NCBI RefSeq assembly: GCF_050948215.1
Contig: NW_027488837.1
Coordinates: 62,001 to 126,000, forward strand
Direction of reading: 5' to 3'
Length of the DNA stretch: 64,000 nucleotides
Source: Halictus rubicundus
Lineage: Eukaryota > Arthropoda > Insecta > Hymenoptera > Halictidae
The notes beneath the pieces were generated by a model, which was given only the letters and a program-made list of their open reading frames with translations, did not search any database and was not told the origin of the DNA. The translations under genes and the position numbers were made by a program. Below, one piece after another: positions 15,507-26,606 of the stretch (position 1 is its first letter; every line of letters begins with the position of its first letter).

Positions 15507-16905
15507 AGGATAGGATAGGATAGAGGATAGAATAGGATAGAGGATAGGATAGGATAGGATAGGATAGAGGATAGGATAGGATAGAGGATAGGATAGTATA
15601 GAGGATAGGATAGGATAGAGGATAGGATAGGATAGAGGATAGGATAGGATAAAGGTTTGGATAGGATAGAGGATAGGATAGGATAGAGGATAGGATAGGA
15701 TAGAGGATAGGATAGGATAGAGGATAGGATAGGATAGAGGATAGGATAGGATAGAGGATAGGATAGGATAGAGGATAGGATAGGAGAGAGGATAGGATAG
15801 GATAGAGGATAGGATAGGATAGAGGATAGGATAGGATAGAGGATAGGATAGGATAGAGGATAGGATAGTATAGAGGATAGGATAAGATAGAGGATAGGAT
15901 AGTATAGAGGATAGGATAGGATAGAGGATAGGATAGGATAGGGGATAGGATAGGATAGAGGATAGGATAGGATAAAGGTTTGGATAGGATAGAGGATAAG
16001 ATAGGATAGAGGATAGGATAGGATAGAGGATACGATATAGGATTGGATAGGATAGAGGATAGGATAGGAAAGAGGATAGGATAGGATAGAGGATAGGATA
16101 GGATAGAGGATAGGATAGGATAGAGGATAGGATAGGATAGAGGATAGGATAGGATAGAGGATAGGATAGGATAGAGGATACGATATCGGATTGGATAGGA
16201 TAGATGATAGGATAGGATAGAGGATAGGATAGGATAGAGGATACGATATAGGATTGGATAGGATAAAGGATAGGATAGGAAAGAGGATAGGATAGGATAG
16301 AGAATGGGATAGGATAGAGGATAGGATAGGATAGAGGATAGGATAAGATAGAGGATAGGATAGGATAGAGGATAGGATAGGATAGAGGATAGGATAGGAT
16401 AGAGGATAGGATAGGATAGAGGATAGGATAGGATAGAGGATAGGATAGGATAGAGGATAGGATAGGATAGAGGATAGGATAGGATAGAGGATAGGATAGG
16501 ATAGAGGATAGGATAGGATAGAGGATAGGATAGGATAGAGGATAGGATAGGATAGAGGATAGGATAGTATAGAGGATAGGATAGGATAGAGGATAGGATA
16601 GGATAGAGGATAGGATAGGATAAAGGTTTGGATAGGATAGAGGATAGGATAGGATAGAGGATAGGATAGGATAGAGGATAGGATAGGATAGAGGATAGGA
16701 TAGGATAGAGGATAGGATAGGATAGAGGATAGGATAGGATAGAGGATAGGATAGGATAGAGGATAGGATAGGATAGAGGATAGGATAGGATAGAGGATAG
16801 GATAGTATAGAGGATAGGATAAGATAGAGGATAGGATAGTATAGAGGATAGGATAGGATAGAGGATAGGATAGGATAGGATAGGATAGAGGATAGGATAG
16901 GATAG

Positions 16906-17035
16906 ATGATATTGTAGGATAGAGGAAGGATAGGACAGAGGATACGATATTATAGAGGATAGGATAGCATAGCGGAAAGGGTAGGATAGAGGATAGGATA
17001 GGGGATTGGATAGTATAGAGGACAGGAGACGATAG
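16906..17035 (+). repeat. Module A copy 9
   Basis: Consensus CAGGAG type. P element starts at 16805. Confidence 0.9.
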
Positions 17036-17663
17036 AGGATAGGATAGGATAGAGGATAGAATAGGATAGAGGATAGGATAGAATAGGATAGGATAGAGGA
17101 TAGGATAGGATAGAGGATAGGATAGGATAGAGGATAGGATAGGATAGGGGATAGGATAGGATAGAGGATAGGATAGGATAGGATAGAGGATAGGATAGGA
17201 TAGGATAGAGGATAGGATAGGATAGGGGATAGGATAGGATAGAGGATAGGATAGGATAAAGGTTTGGATTGGATAGAGGATAGGATAGGATAGAGGATAC
17301 GATATAGGATTGGATAGGATAGAGGATAGGATCGGAAAGAGGATAGGATAGGATAGAGGATAGGATAGGATAGAGGATAGGATAGGATAGAGGATAGGAT
17401 AGGATAGAGGATAGGATAGGATAGAGGATAGGATAGGATAGAGGATAGGATAGGATAGAGGATAGGATAGGATAGAGGATAGGATAGGATAGAGGATAGG
17501 ATAGGATAGAGGATAGGATAGGATAGAGGTTAGGATAGGATAGAGGATAGGATAGGATAGAGGATAGGATAGGATAGAGGATAGGATAGGATAGAGGATA
17601 GGATAGGATAGAGGATAGGATAGGATAGAGGATAGGATAGGATAGAGGATAGGATAGGATAGA

Positions 17664-17731
17664 GGATGGGATGGGATAAAGGATACGATATTATAGAGGA
17701 TAGGATAGGATAGGATAGAGGATATGATCGG
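17664..17731 (+). repeat. Module B copy 6
   Basis: 68 bp, consensus. First full copy after a 10-kb gap in which only the 3' end of the module is found. Confidence 0.85.
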
Positions 17732-18308
17732 ATAGAGGATAGGATAGGATAGAGGATAGGATAGGATAGAGGATAGGATAGGATAGAGGATAGGATAGGA
17801 TAGAGGATAGGATAGGATAGAGGATACGATATCGGATTGGATAGGATAGAGGATAGGATAGGATAGAGGATACGATATAGGATTGGATAGGATAGAGGAT
17901 AGGATAGGATAGAGGATAGGATAGGATAGAGGATAGGATAGGATAGGGGATAGGATAGGATAGAGGATAGGATAGGATAAAGGTTTGGATAGGATAGAGG
18001 ATAGGATAGGATAGAGGATAGGATAGGATAGAGGATACGATATAGGATTGGATAGGATAGAGGATAGGATAGGAAAGAGGATAGGATAGGATAGAGGATA
18101 GGATAGGGTAGAGGATAGGATAGGATAGAGGATAGAATGGGATAGAGTATAGGATAGGATAGAGGATAGGATAGGATAGAGGATAGGATAGGATAGAGGA
18201 TAGGATAGTATAGAGGATAGGATAAGATAGAGGATAGGATAGTATAGAGGATAGGATAGGATAGAGGATAGTTTAGGATAGGATAGGATAGAGGATAGGA
18301 TAGGATAG

Positions 18309-18438
18309 ATGATATTGTAGGATAGAGGAAGGATAGGACAGAGGATACGATATTATAGAGGATAGGATAGCATAGCGGAAAGGGTAGGATAGAGGATAGG
18401 ATAGGGGATTGGATAGTATGGAGGACAGGAGACGATAG
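18309..18438 (+). repeat. Module A copy 10
   Basis: CAGGAG type with GTATGGAGG for GTATAGAGG, shared only with copy 11. P element starts at 18208 and is followed by the rare GATAGTTTAGG unit. The module is followed by ATGATAGG. Confidence 0.9.
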
Positions 18439-18700
18439 ATGATAGGATAGGATAGAGGATAGAATAGGATAGAGGATAGGATAGGATAGGATATGATAGA
18501 GGATAGGATAGGATAGAGGATAGGATAGGATAGAGGATAGGATAGGATAGGGGATAGGATAGGATAGAGGATAGGATAGGATAGAGGATACGATATAGGA
18601 TTGGATAGGATAGAGGATAGGATAGGAAAGACGATAGGATAGGATAGAGGATAGGATAGGATAGAGGATAGGATAGGGTAGAGGATAGGATAGGATAGAG

Positions 18701-20644
18701 GATAGAATGGGATAGAGTATAGGATAGGATAGAGGATAGGATAGGATAGAGGATAGGATAGGATAGAGGATAGGATAGGATAGAGGATAGGATAGGATAG
18801 AGGATAGGATAGGATAGGTTAGAGGATAGGATAGGATAGAGGATAGGATAGGATAGGGGACAGGATAGGATAGAGGATAGGATAGGATAGAGGGTAGGAT
18901 AGGATAGAGGATAGGATAGGATAAAGGTTTGGATAGGATAGAGGATAGGATAGGATAGAGGATAGGATAGGATGGAGGATAGGATAGTATAGAGGATAGG
19001 ATAGGATAGAGGATAGGATAGGATAGAGGATAGGATAGGATAAAGGTTTGGATAGGATAGAGGATAGGATAGGATAGAGGATAGGATAGGATAGAGGATA
19101 GGATAGGATAGAGGATAGGATAGGATAGAGGATAGGATAGGATAGAGGATAGGATAGGATAGAGGATAGGATAGGATAGAGGATAGGATAGGATAGAGGA
19201 TAGGATAGGATAGAGGATAGGATAGGATAGAGGATAGGATAGTATAGAGGATAGGATAAGATAGAGGATAGGATAGTATAGAGGATAGGATAGGATAGAG
19301 GATAGTTTAGGATAGGATAGGATAGAGGATAGGATAGGATAGATGATATTGTAGGATAGAGGAAGGATAGGACAGAGAATACGATATTATAGAGGATAGG
19401 ATAGCATAGCGGAAAGGGTAGGATAGAGGATAGGATAGGGGATTGGATAGTATGGAGGACAGGAGACGATAGATGATAGGATAGGATAGCGGATAGAATA
19501 GGATAGAGGATAGGATAGGATAGGATATGATAGAGGATAGGATAGGATAGAGGATAGGATAGGATAGAGGATAGCATAGGATAGGGGATAGGATAGGATA
19601 GAGGATAGGATAGGATAGAGGATACGATATAGGATTGGATAGGATAGAGGATAGGATAGGAAAGACGATAGGATAGGATAGAGGATAGGATAGGATAGAG
19701 GATAGGATAGGATAGAGGATAGGATAGGATACAGGATAGGATAGGATAGAGGATAGGATAGGATAGAGGATAGGATAGGATAGAGGATAGGATAGGATAG
19801 AGGAGAGGATAGGATAGAGGATAGGATAGGATAGAGAATAGGATAAGATAGAGGATAGGATAGGATACAGGATAGGATAGGATAGAGGATAGGATAGGAT
19901 AGAGGATAGGATAGGATAGAGGATAGGATAGGATAGAGGATAGGATAGGATAGAGGATGGGATGGGATAGAGGATAGGATAGGATAAAGGTTTGGATAGG
20001 ATAGAGGATAGGATAGGATAGAGGATAGGATAGGATAGAGGATAGGATAGGATAGAGGATAGGATAGGATAGAGGATAGGATAGGATAGAGGATAGGATA
20101 GGATAGAGGATGGGATAGGATAGAGGATAGGATAGGATAGAGGATAGGATAGGATAGAGGATAGGATAGGATACAGGATAGGATAGGATAGAGGATAGGA
20201 TAGGATAGAGGATAGGATAGGATAGAGGATAGGATAGGATAGAGGATAGGATAGGATAGAGGATGGGATGGGATAGAGGATAGGATAGGATAAAGGTTTG
20301 GATAGGATAGAGGATAGGATAGGATAGAGGATAGGATAGGATAGAGGATAGGATAGGATAGAGGATAGGATAGGATAGAGGATAGGATAGGATAGAGGAT
20401 AGGATAGGATAGAGGATAGGATAGGATAGAGGATAGGATAGGATAGAGGATAGGATAGGATAGAGGATAGGATAGGATAGAGGATAGGATAGGATAGAGG
20501 ATAGGATAGGATAGAGGATAGGATAGGATAGAGGATAGGATAGTATAGAGGATAGGATAAGATAGAGGATAGGATAGTATAGAGGATAGGATAGGATAGA
20601 GGATAGGATAGGATAGGATAGGATAGAGGATAGGATAGGATAGA
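18701..20644 (+). repeat. Long-range duplicated block, left member
   Basis: Shares rare units in the same order with 35593-37162: GATAGAATGGGATAGAG (18701/35593), GGTTAGAGG (18817/35709), AGAGGGTAGG, GGATGGAGG, GATAGTTTAGG, GGAAAGACG, and GATGGGATGGGATAGAGG (19956/36797). Offsets step from 16,892 to 16,875 to 16,841 to 16,518 bp, that is by 1, 2 and 19 units of 17 bp. The 19-unit step includes a 306-bp (18 x 17) internal duplication of the GATGGGATGGG unit at 20262. Confidence 0.75.
19343..19472 (+). repeat. Module A copy 11
   Basis: Shares GTATGGAGG, the GATAGTTTAGG unit and the ATGATAGG tail with copy 10, and adds a private GAGAATACG. P element starts at 19242. Confidence 0.9.
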
Positions 20645-20773
20645 TGATATTGTAGGATAGAGGAAGGATAGGACAGAGGATACGATATTATAGAGGATAG
20701 GATAGCATAGCGGAAAGGGTAGGATAGAGGATAGGATAGGGGATTGGATAGTATAGAGGACAGGAGACGATAG
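20644..20773 (+). repeat. Module A copy 12
   Basis: Consensus CAGGAG type. P element starts at 20543. Last copy before the island and the counterpart of copy 20. Confidence 0.9.
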
Positions 20774-22046
20774 AGGATACGATAGGATAGAGGATAGAAT
20801 AGGATAGAGGATAGGATAGGATAGGATAGGATAGAGGATAGGATAGGATAGAGGATAGGATAGGATAGAGGATAGGATAGGATAGAGGATAGGATAGGAT
20901 AGGGGATAGGATAGGATAGAGGATAGGATAGGATAAAGGTTTGGATAGGATAGAGGATAGGATAGGATAGAGGATAGGATAGGATAGAGGATACGATATA
21001 GGATTGGATAGGATAGAGGATAGGATAGGAAAGAGGATAGGATAGGATAGAGGATAGAGGATAGGATAGGATAGAGGATAGGATAGGATAGAGGATAGGA
21101 TAGGATAGAGGAGAGGATAGGATAGAGGATAGGATAGGATAGAGCATAGGATAGGATAGAGGATAGGATAGGATAGAGGATAGAATAGGATAGAGGATAG
21201 GATAGGATAGAGGATAGGATAGGATAGAGGATAGGATAGGATACAGGATAGGATAGAATAGGATACAGGATAGGATAGGATAGAGGATAGGATAGGATAG
21301 GGGACAGGATAGGATAGAGGATAGGATAGGATAGAGGATAGGATAGGATAGAGGATAGGATAGGATAAAGGTTTGGATAGGATAGAGGATAGGATAGGAT
21401 AGAGGAGAGGATAGGATAGAGGATAGGATAGGATAGAGCATAGGATAGGATAGAGGATAGGATAGGATAGAGGATAGGATAGGATAGAGGATAGAATAGG
21501 ATAGAGGATAGGATAGGATAGAGGATAGGATAGGATAGAGGATAGGATAGGATACAGGATAGGATAGGATAGGATAGGATAGAGGATAGGATAGGATAGG
21601 GGACAGGATAGGATAGAGGATAGGATAGGATAGAGGATAGGATAGGATAGAGGATAGGATAGGATAGAGGATAGGATAGGATAGAGGATAGGATATGATA
21701 GAGGATAGGATAGGATAGAGGAGAGGATAGGATAGAGGATAGGATAGGATAGAGAATAGGATAGGATAGAGGATAGGATAGGATAGAGGATAGGATAGGA
21801 TAGAGGATAGGATAGGATAGAGGATAGGATAGGATAGAGGATAGGATAGGATAGAGGATAGGATAGGATAGAGGATAGGATAGTATAGAGGATAGGATGG
21901 GATAGAGGATAGGATAGGATAGAGGATAGGATAGGATAAAGGTTTGGATAGGATAGAGGATAGGATAGGATAGAGGATGAGAGCGAATCGAAATCTCACC
22001 GAGCTAACATCGTAAGAGAGCATAGAAACGCGAAAATTTCAACCGC

Positions 22047-22056
22047 ACTCGCGAGT
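22047..22056. other. 10-bp perfect palindrome in island
   Basis: ACTCGCGAGT is its own reverse complement and contains two CpGs. It lies 69 bp inside the left boundary of the island. No function is assigned. Confidence 0.5.
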
Positions 22057-22094
22057 TTTACTTTAATTTATTCTTACTCGAAATAATAAGTATG

Positions 22095-22107
22095 AGTATA
22101 TATAAAA
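22095..22107 (+). promoter_or_regulatory. TATA-like motif, first of two identical copies
   Basis: AGTATATATAAAA matches the TATA-box consensus TATAWAW and is repeated exactly at 23747-23759. It lies 117 bp inside the island. There is no open frame downstream, so a promoter role is only a possibility; AT-rich DNA yields such matches by chance. Confidence 0.2.
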
Positions 22108-22139
22108 GTAAAAAGTGAGTGGAAAATTCAAAACCAAAA

Positions 22140-22151
22140 GGACTATAAAGC
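22140..22151 (+). repeat. 12-bp direct repeat, copy 1
   Basis: GGACTATAAAGC occurs here and again at 22554-22565, the only two copies I noticed in the island. The flanking bases differ, so any duplication is short or old. Confidence 0.5.
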
Positions 22152-22187
22152 CAAAACGCGAATAAAGACGCGATTCACGCGGAGTTC

Positions 22188-22208
22188 GGGTTAAAAACCC
22201 CTCAGGGG
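22188..22208 (+). other. Two overlapping short inverted repeats
   Basis: GGGTT-AAA-AACCC at 22188-22200 and CCCC-TCA-GGGG at 22198-22208 share the CCC at 22198-22200. The two stems would therefore be mutually exclusive in a single strand. Confidence 0.4.
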
Positions 22209-22553
22209 CGGATAAACTCCTAAGAGGAAAATAACTTGAAAGAAAATAGCAGATCATCAACTATAGAATCTCGAAAAACCAAACGCGAACATCTGAAAAA
22301 GAAAAAGAAAAGATTAAACTCTTAAAATTAAATCGGGTACACTTACGTGAAAATAAGATACTTCCAGCAAAATCCGGGAAACGGGAGTGCCGAAAAACTG
22401 CATATACCTGAAAAGAAAGAAATAGAAAAAGACTAGAAGTTTTTAAAAATAGTAGAGATGTCAATTAAATTTTAAAAATAAATAAATAATTAAAACCGGT
22501 GAAATAACAGTGTTAGAAAACGAACAATTACACTCGATAGATTAATACCAAGT

Positions 22554-22565
22554 GGACTATAAAGC
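22554..22565 (+). repeat. 12-bp direct repeat, copy 2
   Basis: Second copy of GGACTATAAAGC, 414 bp downstream of the first. Confidence 0.5.
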
Positions 22566-23153
22566 AGTTTAGAATTTCCAAGTGTCAAGAGACGAGAGAG
22601 ATAGAGAGAAAATACATAGAACAAGAGAGGATAGAGAACACCCGAAAGGCCAAGCCGAGAAGTTCACACAACGTGAGGGGTCGGTCGGACGGTGTTACCT
22701 AAAGTAAGGTAGGAACTAGAAGAGTTAAAACCGCAGAGGGATAACCAGTAGTAATTATACACCGGATATAAAGTCTTAGGAGAAAGAGATAGAACTCGGG
22801 TAAAATACAAAAATAGGCCGATCTCAATAAAATTTTAGGGCCGCCCATTTCGAAGGGTGGCGAGTCGAAGGGGGTCGGAAAGGAGAAGTTATTCTCCCCC
22901 CCGAAAACTTTTTTGCTCTGCACCCACCCATTTCGGAGATATAGCGATTAGCAGGCTTATTTTACGGAAATTAGGGAAACGGACCAGACGAAAGTAAAGT
23001 GCTCGCCCGTACCGTTACAACGAGCCGCTGAACGCCGGAATCGGTGAAAGTTTAAAATTAGCGTGCATACCGGGTGACCAAATAATTTCGGATCCTAAAA
23101 AATCTGAGTACGTGGGTCGACTCGGTAGGGGAATCTAAGGGGTGTCTGTGATC

Positions 23154-23172
23154 TGGGGAACAGAGTTCCCCA
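23154..23172 (+). other. 8-bp perfect hairpin, 3-nt loop
   Basis: TGGGGAAC at 23154-23161 pairs perfectly with GTTCCCCA at 23165-23172 around the loop AGA. It is GC-rich and would be stable in RNA or single-stranded DNA. It is not followed by a T-tract, so it is not an intrinsic terminator. Confidence 0.6.
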
Positions 23173-23186
23173 AGGCAAAAAATTTG

Positions 23187-23212
23187 TCGAAACCCCCCCC
23201 CCCCCTTTTCGA
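23187..23212 (+). repeat. Poly(C) tract of 13 flanked by a 6-bp inverted repeat
   Basis: A run of 13 C's at 23193-23205 lies between TCGAAA (23187-23192) and TTTCGA (23207-23212). A homopolymer of this length is prone to slippage and sequencing error, so the exact count is uncertain. Confidence 0.6.
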
Positions 23213-23309
23213 GATAACAACACGGACAAGGGGAAGGAGCTGATTCTCGAAAAAACTTTCAACGAGGCAAGTTACGCATTCAACGAGGGCTTTACAAACA
23301 TATAAGAAT

Positions 23310-23342
23310 AAGTGGGGGTCAACTATCCAAAAACCCCCACTT
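23310..23342 (+). other. 10-bp perfect hairpin, 13-nt loop
   Basis: AAGTGGGGGT at 23310-23319 is the exact reverse complement of ACCCCCACTT at 23333-23342. It is the strongest stem found by eye in the island. Strong 3'-region stems are known recognition features in some LINE and SINE RNAs; whether that applies here is unknown. Confidence 0.6.
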
Positions 23343-23746
23343 CCCTCTTGCGAAATCCAGAAATTAGCAGAATTTTAGCATTTCGTAGCGTTTTTTCGTC
23401 ACTTTCAGACGATTTTAGATAATTCGAAGCGATTTTAGAATTTTTCCCGTCGATCGCACGAGATTTCTTCAAAAATTCTTACAATTTTGCGAATTTCGTC
23501 AAATTTTCGTAGCTAGTAGGTAGAGAGAATATCGTAGCCGCTAAGTAGATTTCTGCGGACCTCGGCGATTCTGTGCGAATTTTAGATAAGATAGGTTAGG
23601 TTAATAGAAAAAATTAGAATTACAACTGTTTGTGTTGGTTTTTTTTTTGGTTTTTGGTTAATAAGGTTTAGCTAGTAAATTTTTAGAGTTTAGGTTTTAG
23701 ATTTGTAATCTTAGGGTTAATCTCGAGTTTAGTTACTTTAAGTGTT

Positions 23747-23759
23747 AGTATATATAAAA
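23747..23759 (+). promoter_or_regulatory. TATA-like motif, second identical copy
   Basis: Exact 13-bp repeat of the motif at 22095-22107, 1,652 bp downstream and 120 bp before the poly(A) run. The two copies sit at almost equal distances from the two ends of the island. No gene follows. Confidence 0.2.
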
Positions 23760-23878
23760 TAGATTAAGTTTAAGCGAATCGATTAGATTAAATTAAATTA
23801 AGTACATGCGCGACCAGCGATAATAGATTTTTAACGATTTTGTAGAAATTGAAAAGTTAAATAGAGGCAAATACCTTT

Positions 23879-23897
23879 AAAAAAAAAAAAAAAAAAA
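23879..23897 (+). other. Poly(A) run at 3' end of island
   Basis: Nineteen consecutive A's abut the satellite sequence GGATAGGATAGAGG. The last A could equally be the A that belongs to the satellite phase. The nearest ATTAAA (23787 and 23792) is more than 80 nt upstream, farther than a usual cleavage signal. Confidence 0.85.
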
Positions 23898-24110
23898 GGA
23901 TAGGATAGAGGATAGGATAGGATAGAGGATAGGATAGGATAGAGGATAGGATAGGATAGAGGATAGGATAGGATAGGATAGAGGATAGGATAGGATAGAG
24001 GATAGGATAGTATAGAGGATAGGATAAGATAGAGGATAGGATAGTATAGAGGATAGGATAGGATAGAGGATAGGATAGGATAGGATAGGATAGAGGATAG
24101 GATAGGATAG

Positions 24111-24240
24111 ATGATATTGTAGGATAGAGGAAGGATAGGACAGAGGATACGATATTATAGAGGATAGGATAGCATAGCGGAAAGGGTAGGATAGAGGATA
24201 GGATAGGGGATTGGATAGTATAGAGGACAGGAGACGATAG
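24111..24240 (+). repeat. Module A copy 13
   Basis: Consensus CAGGAG type. P element starts at 24010. First copy after the island, 214 bp from its right edge. Confidence 0.9.
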
Positions 24241-24790
24241 AGGATAGGATAGGATAGAGGATAGAATAGGATAGAGGATAGGATAGGATAGGATAGGATA
24301 GAGGATAGGATAGGATAGAGGATAGGATAGGATAGAGGATAGGATAGGATAGGGGATAGGATAGGATAGAGGATAGGATAGGATAAAGGTTTGGATAGGA
24401 TAGAGGATAGGATAGGATAGAGGATAGGATAGGATAGAGGATACGATATAGGATTGGATAGGATAGAGGATAGGATAGGAAAGAGGATAGGATAGGACAG
24501 AGGATAGGATAGGATAAAGGTTTGGATAGGATAGAGGATAGGATAGGATAGAGGAGAGGATAGGATAGAGGATAGGATAGGATAGAGCATAGGATAGGAT
24601 AGAGGATAGGATAGGATAGAGGATAGGATAGGATAGAGGATAGGATAGGATAGAGGATAGGATAGGATAGAGGATAGGATAGGATAGAGGATAGGATAGG
24701 ATAGAGGATAGGATAGGATAGAGGATAGGATAGGATAGAGGATAGGATAGGATAGAGGATAGGATAGGATAGAGGATAGGATAGGATAGA

Positions 24791-24858
24791 GGATGGGATG
24801 GGATAAAGGATACGATATTATAGAGGATAGGATAGGATAGGATAGAGGATATGATCGG
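24791..24858 (+). repeat. Module B copy 7
   Basis: 68 bp, consensus. Counterpart of copy 8 at an offset of 1,748 bp. Confidence 0.85.
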
Positions 24859-25858
24859 ATAGAGGATAGGATAGGATAGAGGATAGGATAGGATAGAGGA
24901 TAGGATAGGATAGAGGAGAGGATAGGATAGAGGATAGGATAGGATAGAGCATAGGATAGGATAGAGGATAGGATAGGATAGAGGATAGAATAGGATAGAG
25001 GATAGGATAGGATAGAGGATAGGATAGGATAGAGGATAGGATAGGATACAGGATAGGATAGGATAGGATACAGGATAGGATAGGATAGAGGATAGGATAG
25101 GATAGGGGACAGGATAGGATAGAGGATAGGATAGGATAGAGGATAGGATAGGATAGAGGATAGGATAGGATAAAGGTTTGGATAGGATAGAGGATAGGAT
25201 AGGATAGAGGAGAGGATAGGATAGAGGATAGGATAGGATAGAGGATAGGATAGGATAGAGGATAGGATAGGATAGAGGATAGGATAGGATAGAGGATAGG
25301 ATAGGATAGAGGATAGGATAGGATAGAGGATAGGATAGGATAGGATAGAGGATAGGATAGGATAGAGGATAGGATAGGATAGGGGACAGGATAGGATAGA
25401 GGATAGGATAGGATAGAGGATAGGATAGGATAGAGGATAGGATAGGATAAAGGTTTGGATAGGATAGAGGATAGGATAGGATAGAGGATAGGATAGGATA
25501 GAGGATACGATATAGGATTGGATAGGATAGAGGATAGGATAGGAAAGAGGATAGGATAGGATAGAGAATGGGATAGGATAGAGGATAGGATAGGATAGAG
25601 GATAGGATAGGATAGAGGATAGGATAGGATAGAGGAGAGGATAGGATAGAGGATAGGATAGGATAGAGCATAGGATAGGATAGAGGATAGGATAGGATAG
25701 AGGATAGAATAGGATAGAGGATAGGATAGGATAGAGGATAGGATAGGATAGAGGATAGGATAGGATACAGGATAGGATAGGATAGGATACAGGATAGGAT
25801 AGGATAGAGGATAGGATAGGATAGGGGACAGGATAGGATAGAGGATAGGATAGGATAG

Positions 25859-25988
25859 ATGATATTGTAGGATAGAGGAAGGATAGGACAGAGGATACGA
25901 TATTATAGAGGATAGGATAGCATAGCGGAAAGGGTAGGATAGAGGATAGGATAGGGGATTGGATAGTATAGAGGACAGGAGACGATAG
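25859..25988 (+). repeat. Module A copy 14
   Basis: Consensus CAGGAG type, but the P element is missing; a GGGGACAGG-type block precedes it instead. Confidence 0.9.
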
Positions 25989-26538
25989 AGGATAGGATAG
26001 GATAGAGGATAGAATAGGATAGAGGATAGGATAGGATAGGATAGGATAGAGGATAGGATAGGATAGAGGATAGGATAGGATAGAGGATAGGATAGGATAG
26101 GGGATAGGATAGGATAGAGGATAGGATAGGATAAAGGTTTGGATAGGATAGAGGATAGGATAGGATAGAGGATAGGATAGGATAGAGGATACGATATAGG
26201 ATTGGATAGGATAGAGGATAGGATAGGAAAGAGGATAGGATAGGACAGAGGATAGGATAGGATAAAGGTTTGGATAGGATAGAGGATAGGATAGGATAGA
26301 GGAGAGGATAGGATAGAGGATAGGATAGGATAGAGCATAGGATAGGATAGAGGATAGGATAGGATAGAGGATAGGATAGGATAGAGGATAGGATAGGATA
26401 GAGGATAGGATAGGATAGAGGATAGGATAGGATAGAGGATAGGATAGGATAGAGGATAGGATAGGATAGAGGATAGGATAGGATAGAGGATAGGATAGGA
26501 TAGAGGATAGGATAGGATAGAGGATAGGATAGGATAGA

Positions 26539-26606
26539 GGATGGGATGGGATAAAGGATACGATATTATAGAGGATAGGATAGGATAGGATAGAGGATAT
26601 GATCGG
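26539..26606 (+). repeat. Module B copy 8
   Basis: 68 bp, consensus; lies in the first of two near-identical blocks with period 1,860 bp. Confidence 0.85.

Larger units (their letters stand above)
1..21978 (+). repeat. Satellite array, left arm (17-bp unit)
   Basis: Uninterrupted head-to-tail array of GGATAGGATAGGATAGA (5+5+7 bp) with 12-, 22- and 27-bp length variants. The consensus has 7 G, 7 A, 3 T and no C. Recurring diverged units (TAAAGGTTTGG, GATACGATATAGGATTGG, GATACGATATCGG, GGAAAGAGG, AGAATGGG, AAGATAG, GTATAG) build higher-order repeats marked by twelve copies of module A and six of module B. No unit is inverted. The array runs off the left edge, so its true size is unknown. It holds no gene. 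Large satellites of this kind are typical of centromeric, pericentromeric or other heterochromatin, but which of these applies here cannot be told. Confidence 0.97.
21979..23897 (+). mobile_element. Non-coding poly(A)-tailed insertion (probable retroposon)
   Basis: The only non-satellite DNA in the window, 1,919 bp. The left boundary follows GAGGAT at 21978 and the right end is a run of 19 A's, after which the satellite resumes. A 3' poly(A) run suggests insertion by target-primed reverse transcription (LINE machinery), so the element reads on the + strand. It is AT-rich, with a purine-rich first half, a T-rich last 500 bp and many CpG dinucleotides. No plus-strand frame of useful length exists and I recognise no reverse transcriptase, endonuclease or gag motif. 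The short minus-strand frames run antisense to the tail and look spurious. There is no AATAAA or ATTAAA in the last 80 nt before the tail, which disfavours an ordinary processed mRNA. It could be a 5'-truncated LINE tail, a long SINE-like element or a retrocopied non-coding RNA. A target-site duplication cannot be scored because the flanks are tandem repeats. No second copy is in the window. Confidence 0.75.

Noticed and set aside
22589..22640. Island stretch containing GAGAGGATAGAGAA as the possible origin of the satellite
   Set aside because: Only about 9 bases resemble the unit, within a generally purine-rich segment. A chance match is more likely.
22161..22831. AATAAA motifs in the island (near 22161 and 22826) as polyadenylation signals
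   Set aside because: They are more than 1 kb upstream of the poly(A) run and A-rich DNA produces them by chance.
22063..22923. Three small minus-strand frames in the island (65, 67 and 74 codons at 22063-22260, 22261-22464 and 22699-22923)
   Set aside because: They are short, run opposite to the poly(A) orientation, match no family I recognise and have low-complexity Phe/Leu/Ser-rich translations as expected from the complement of A-rich DNA.
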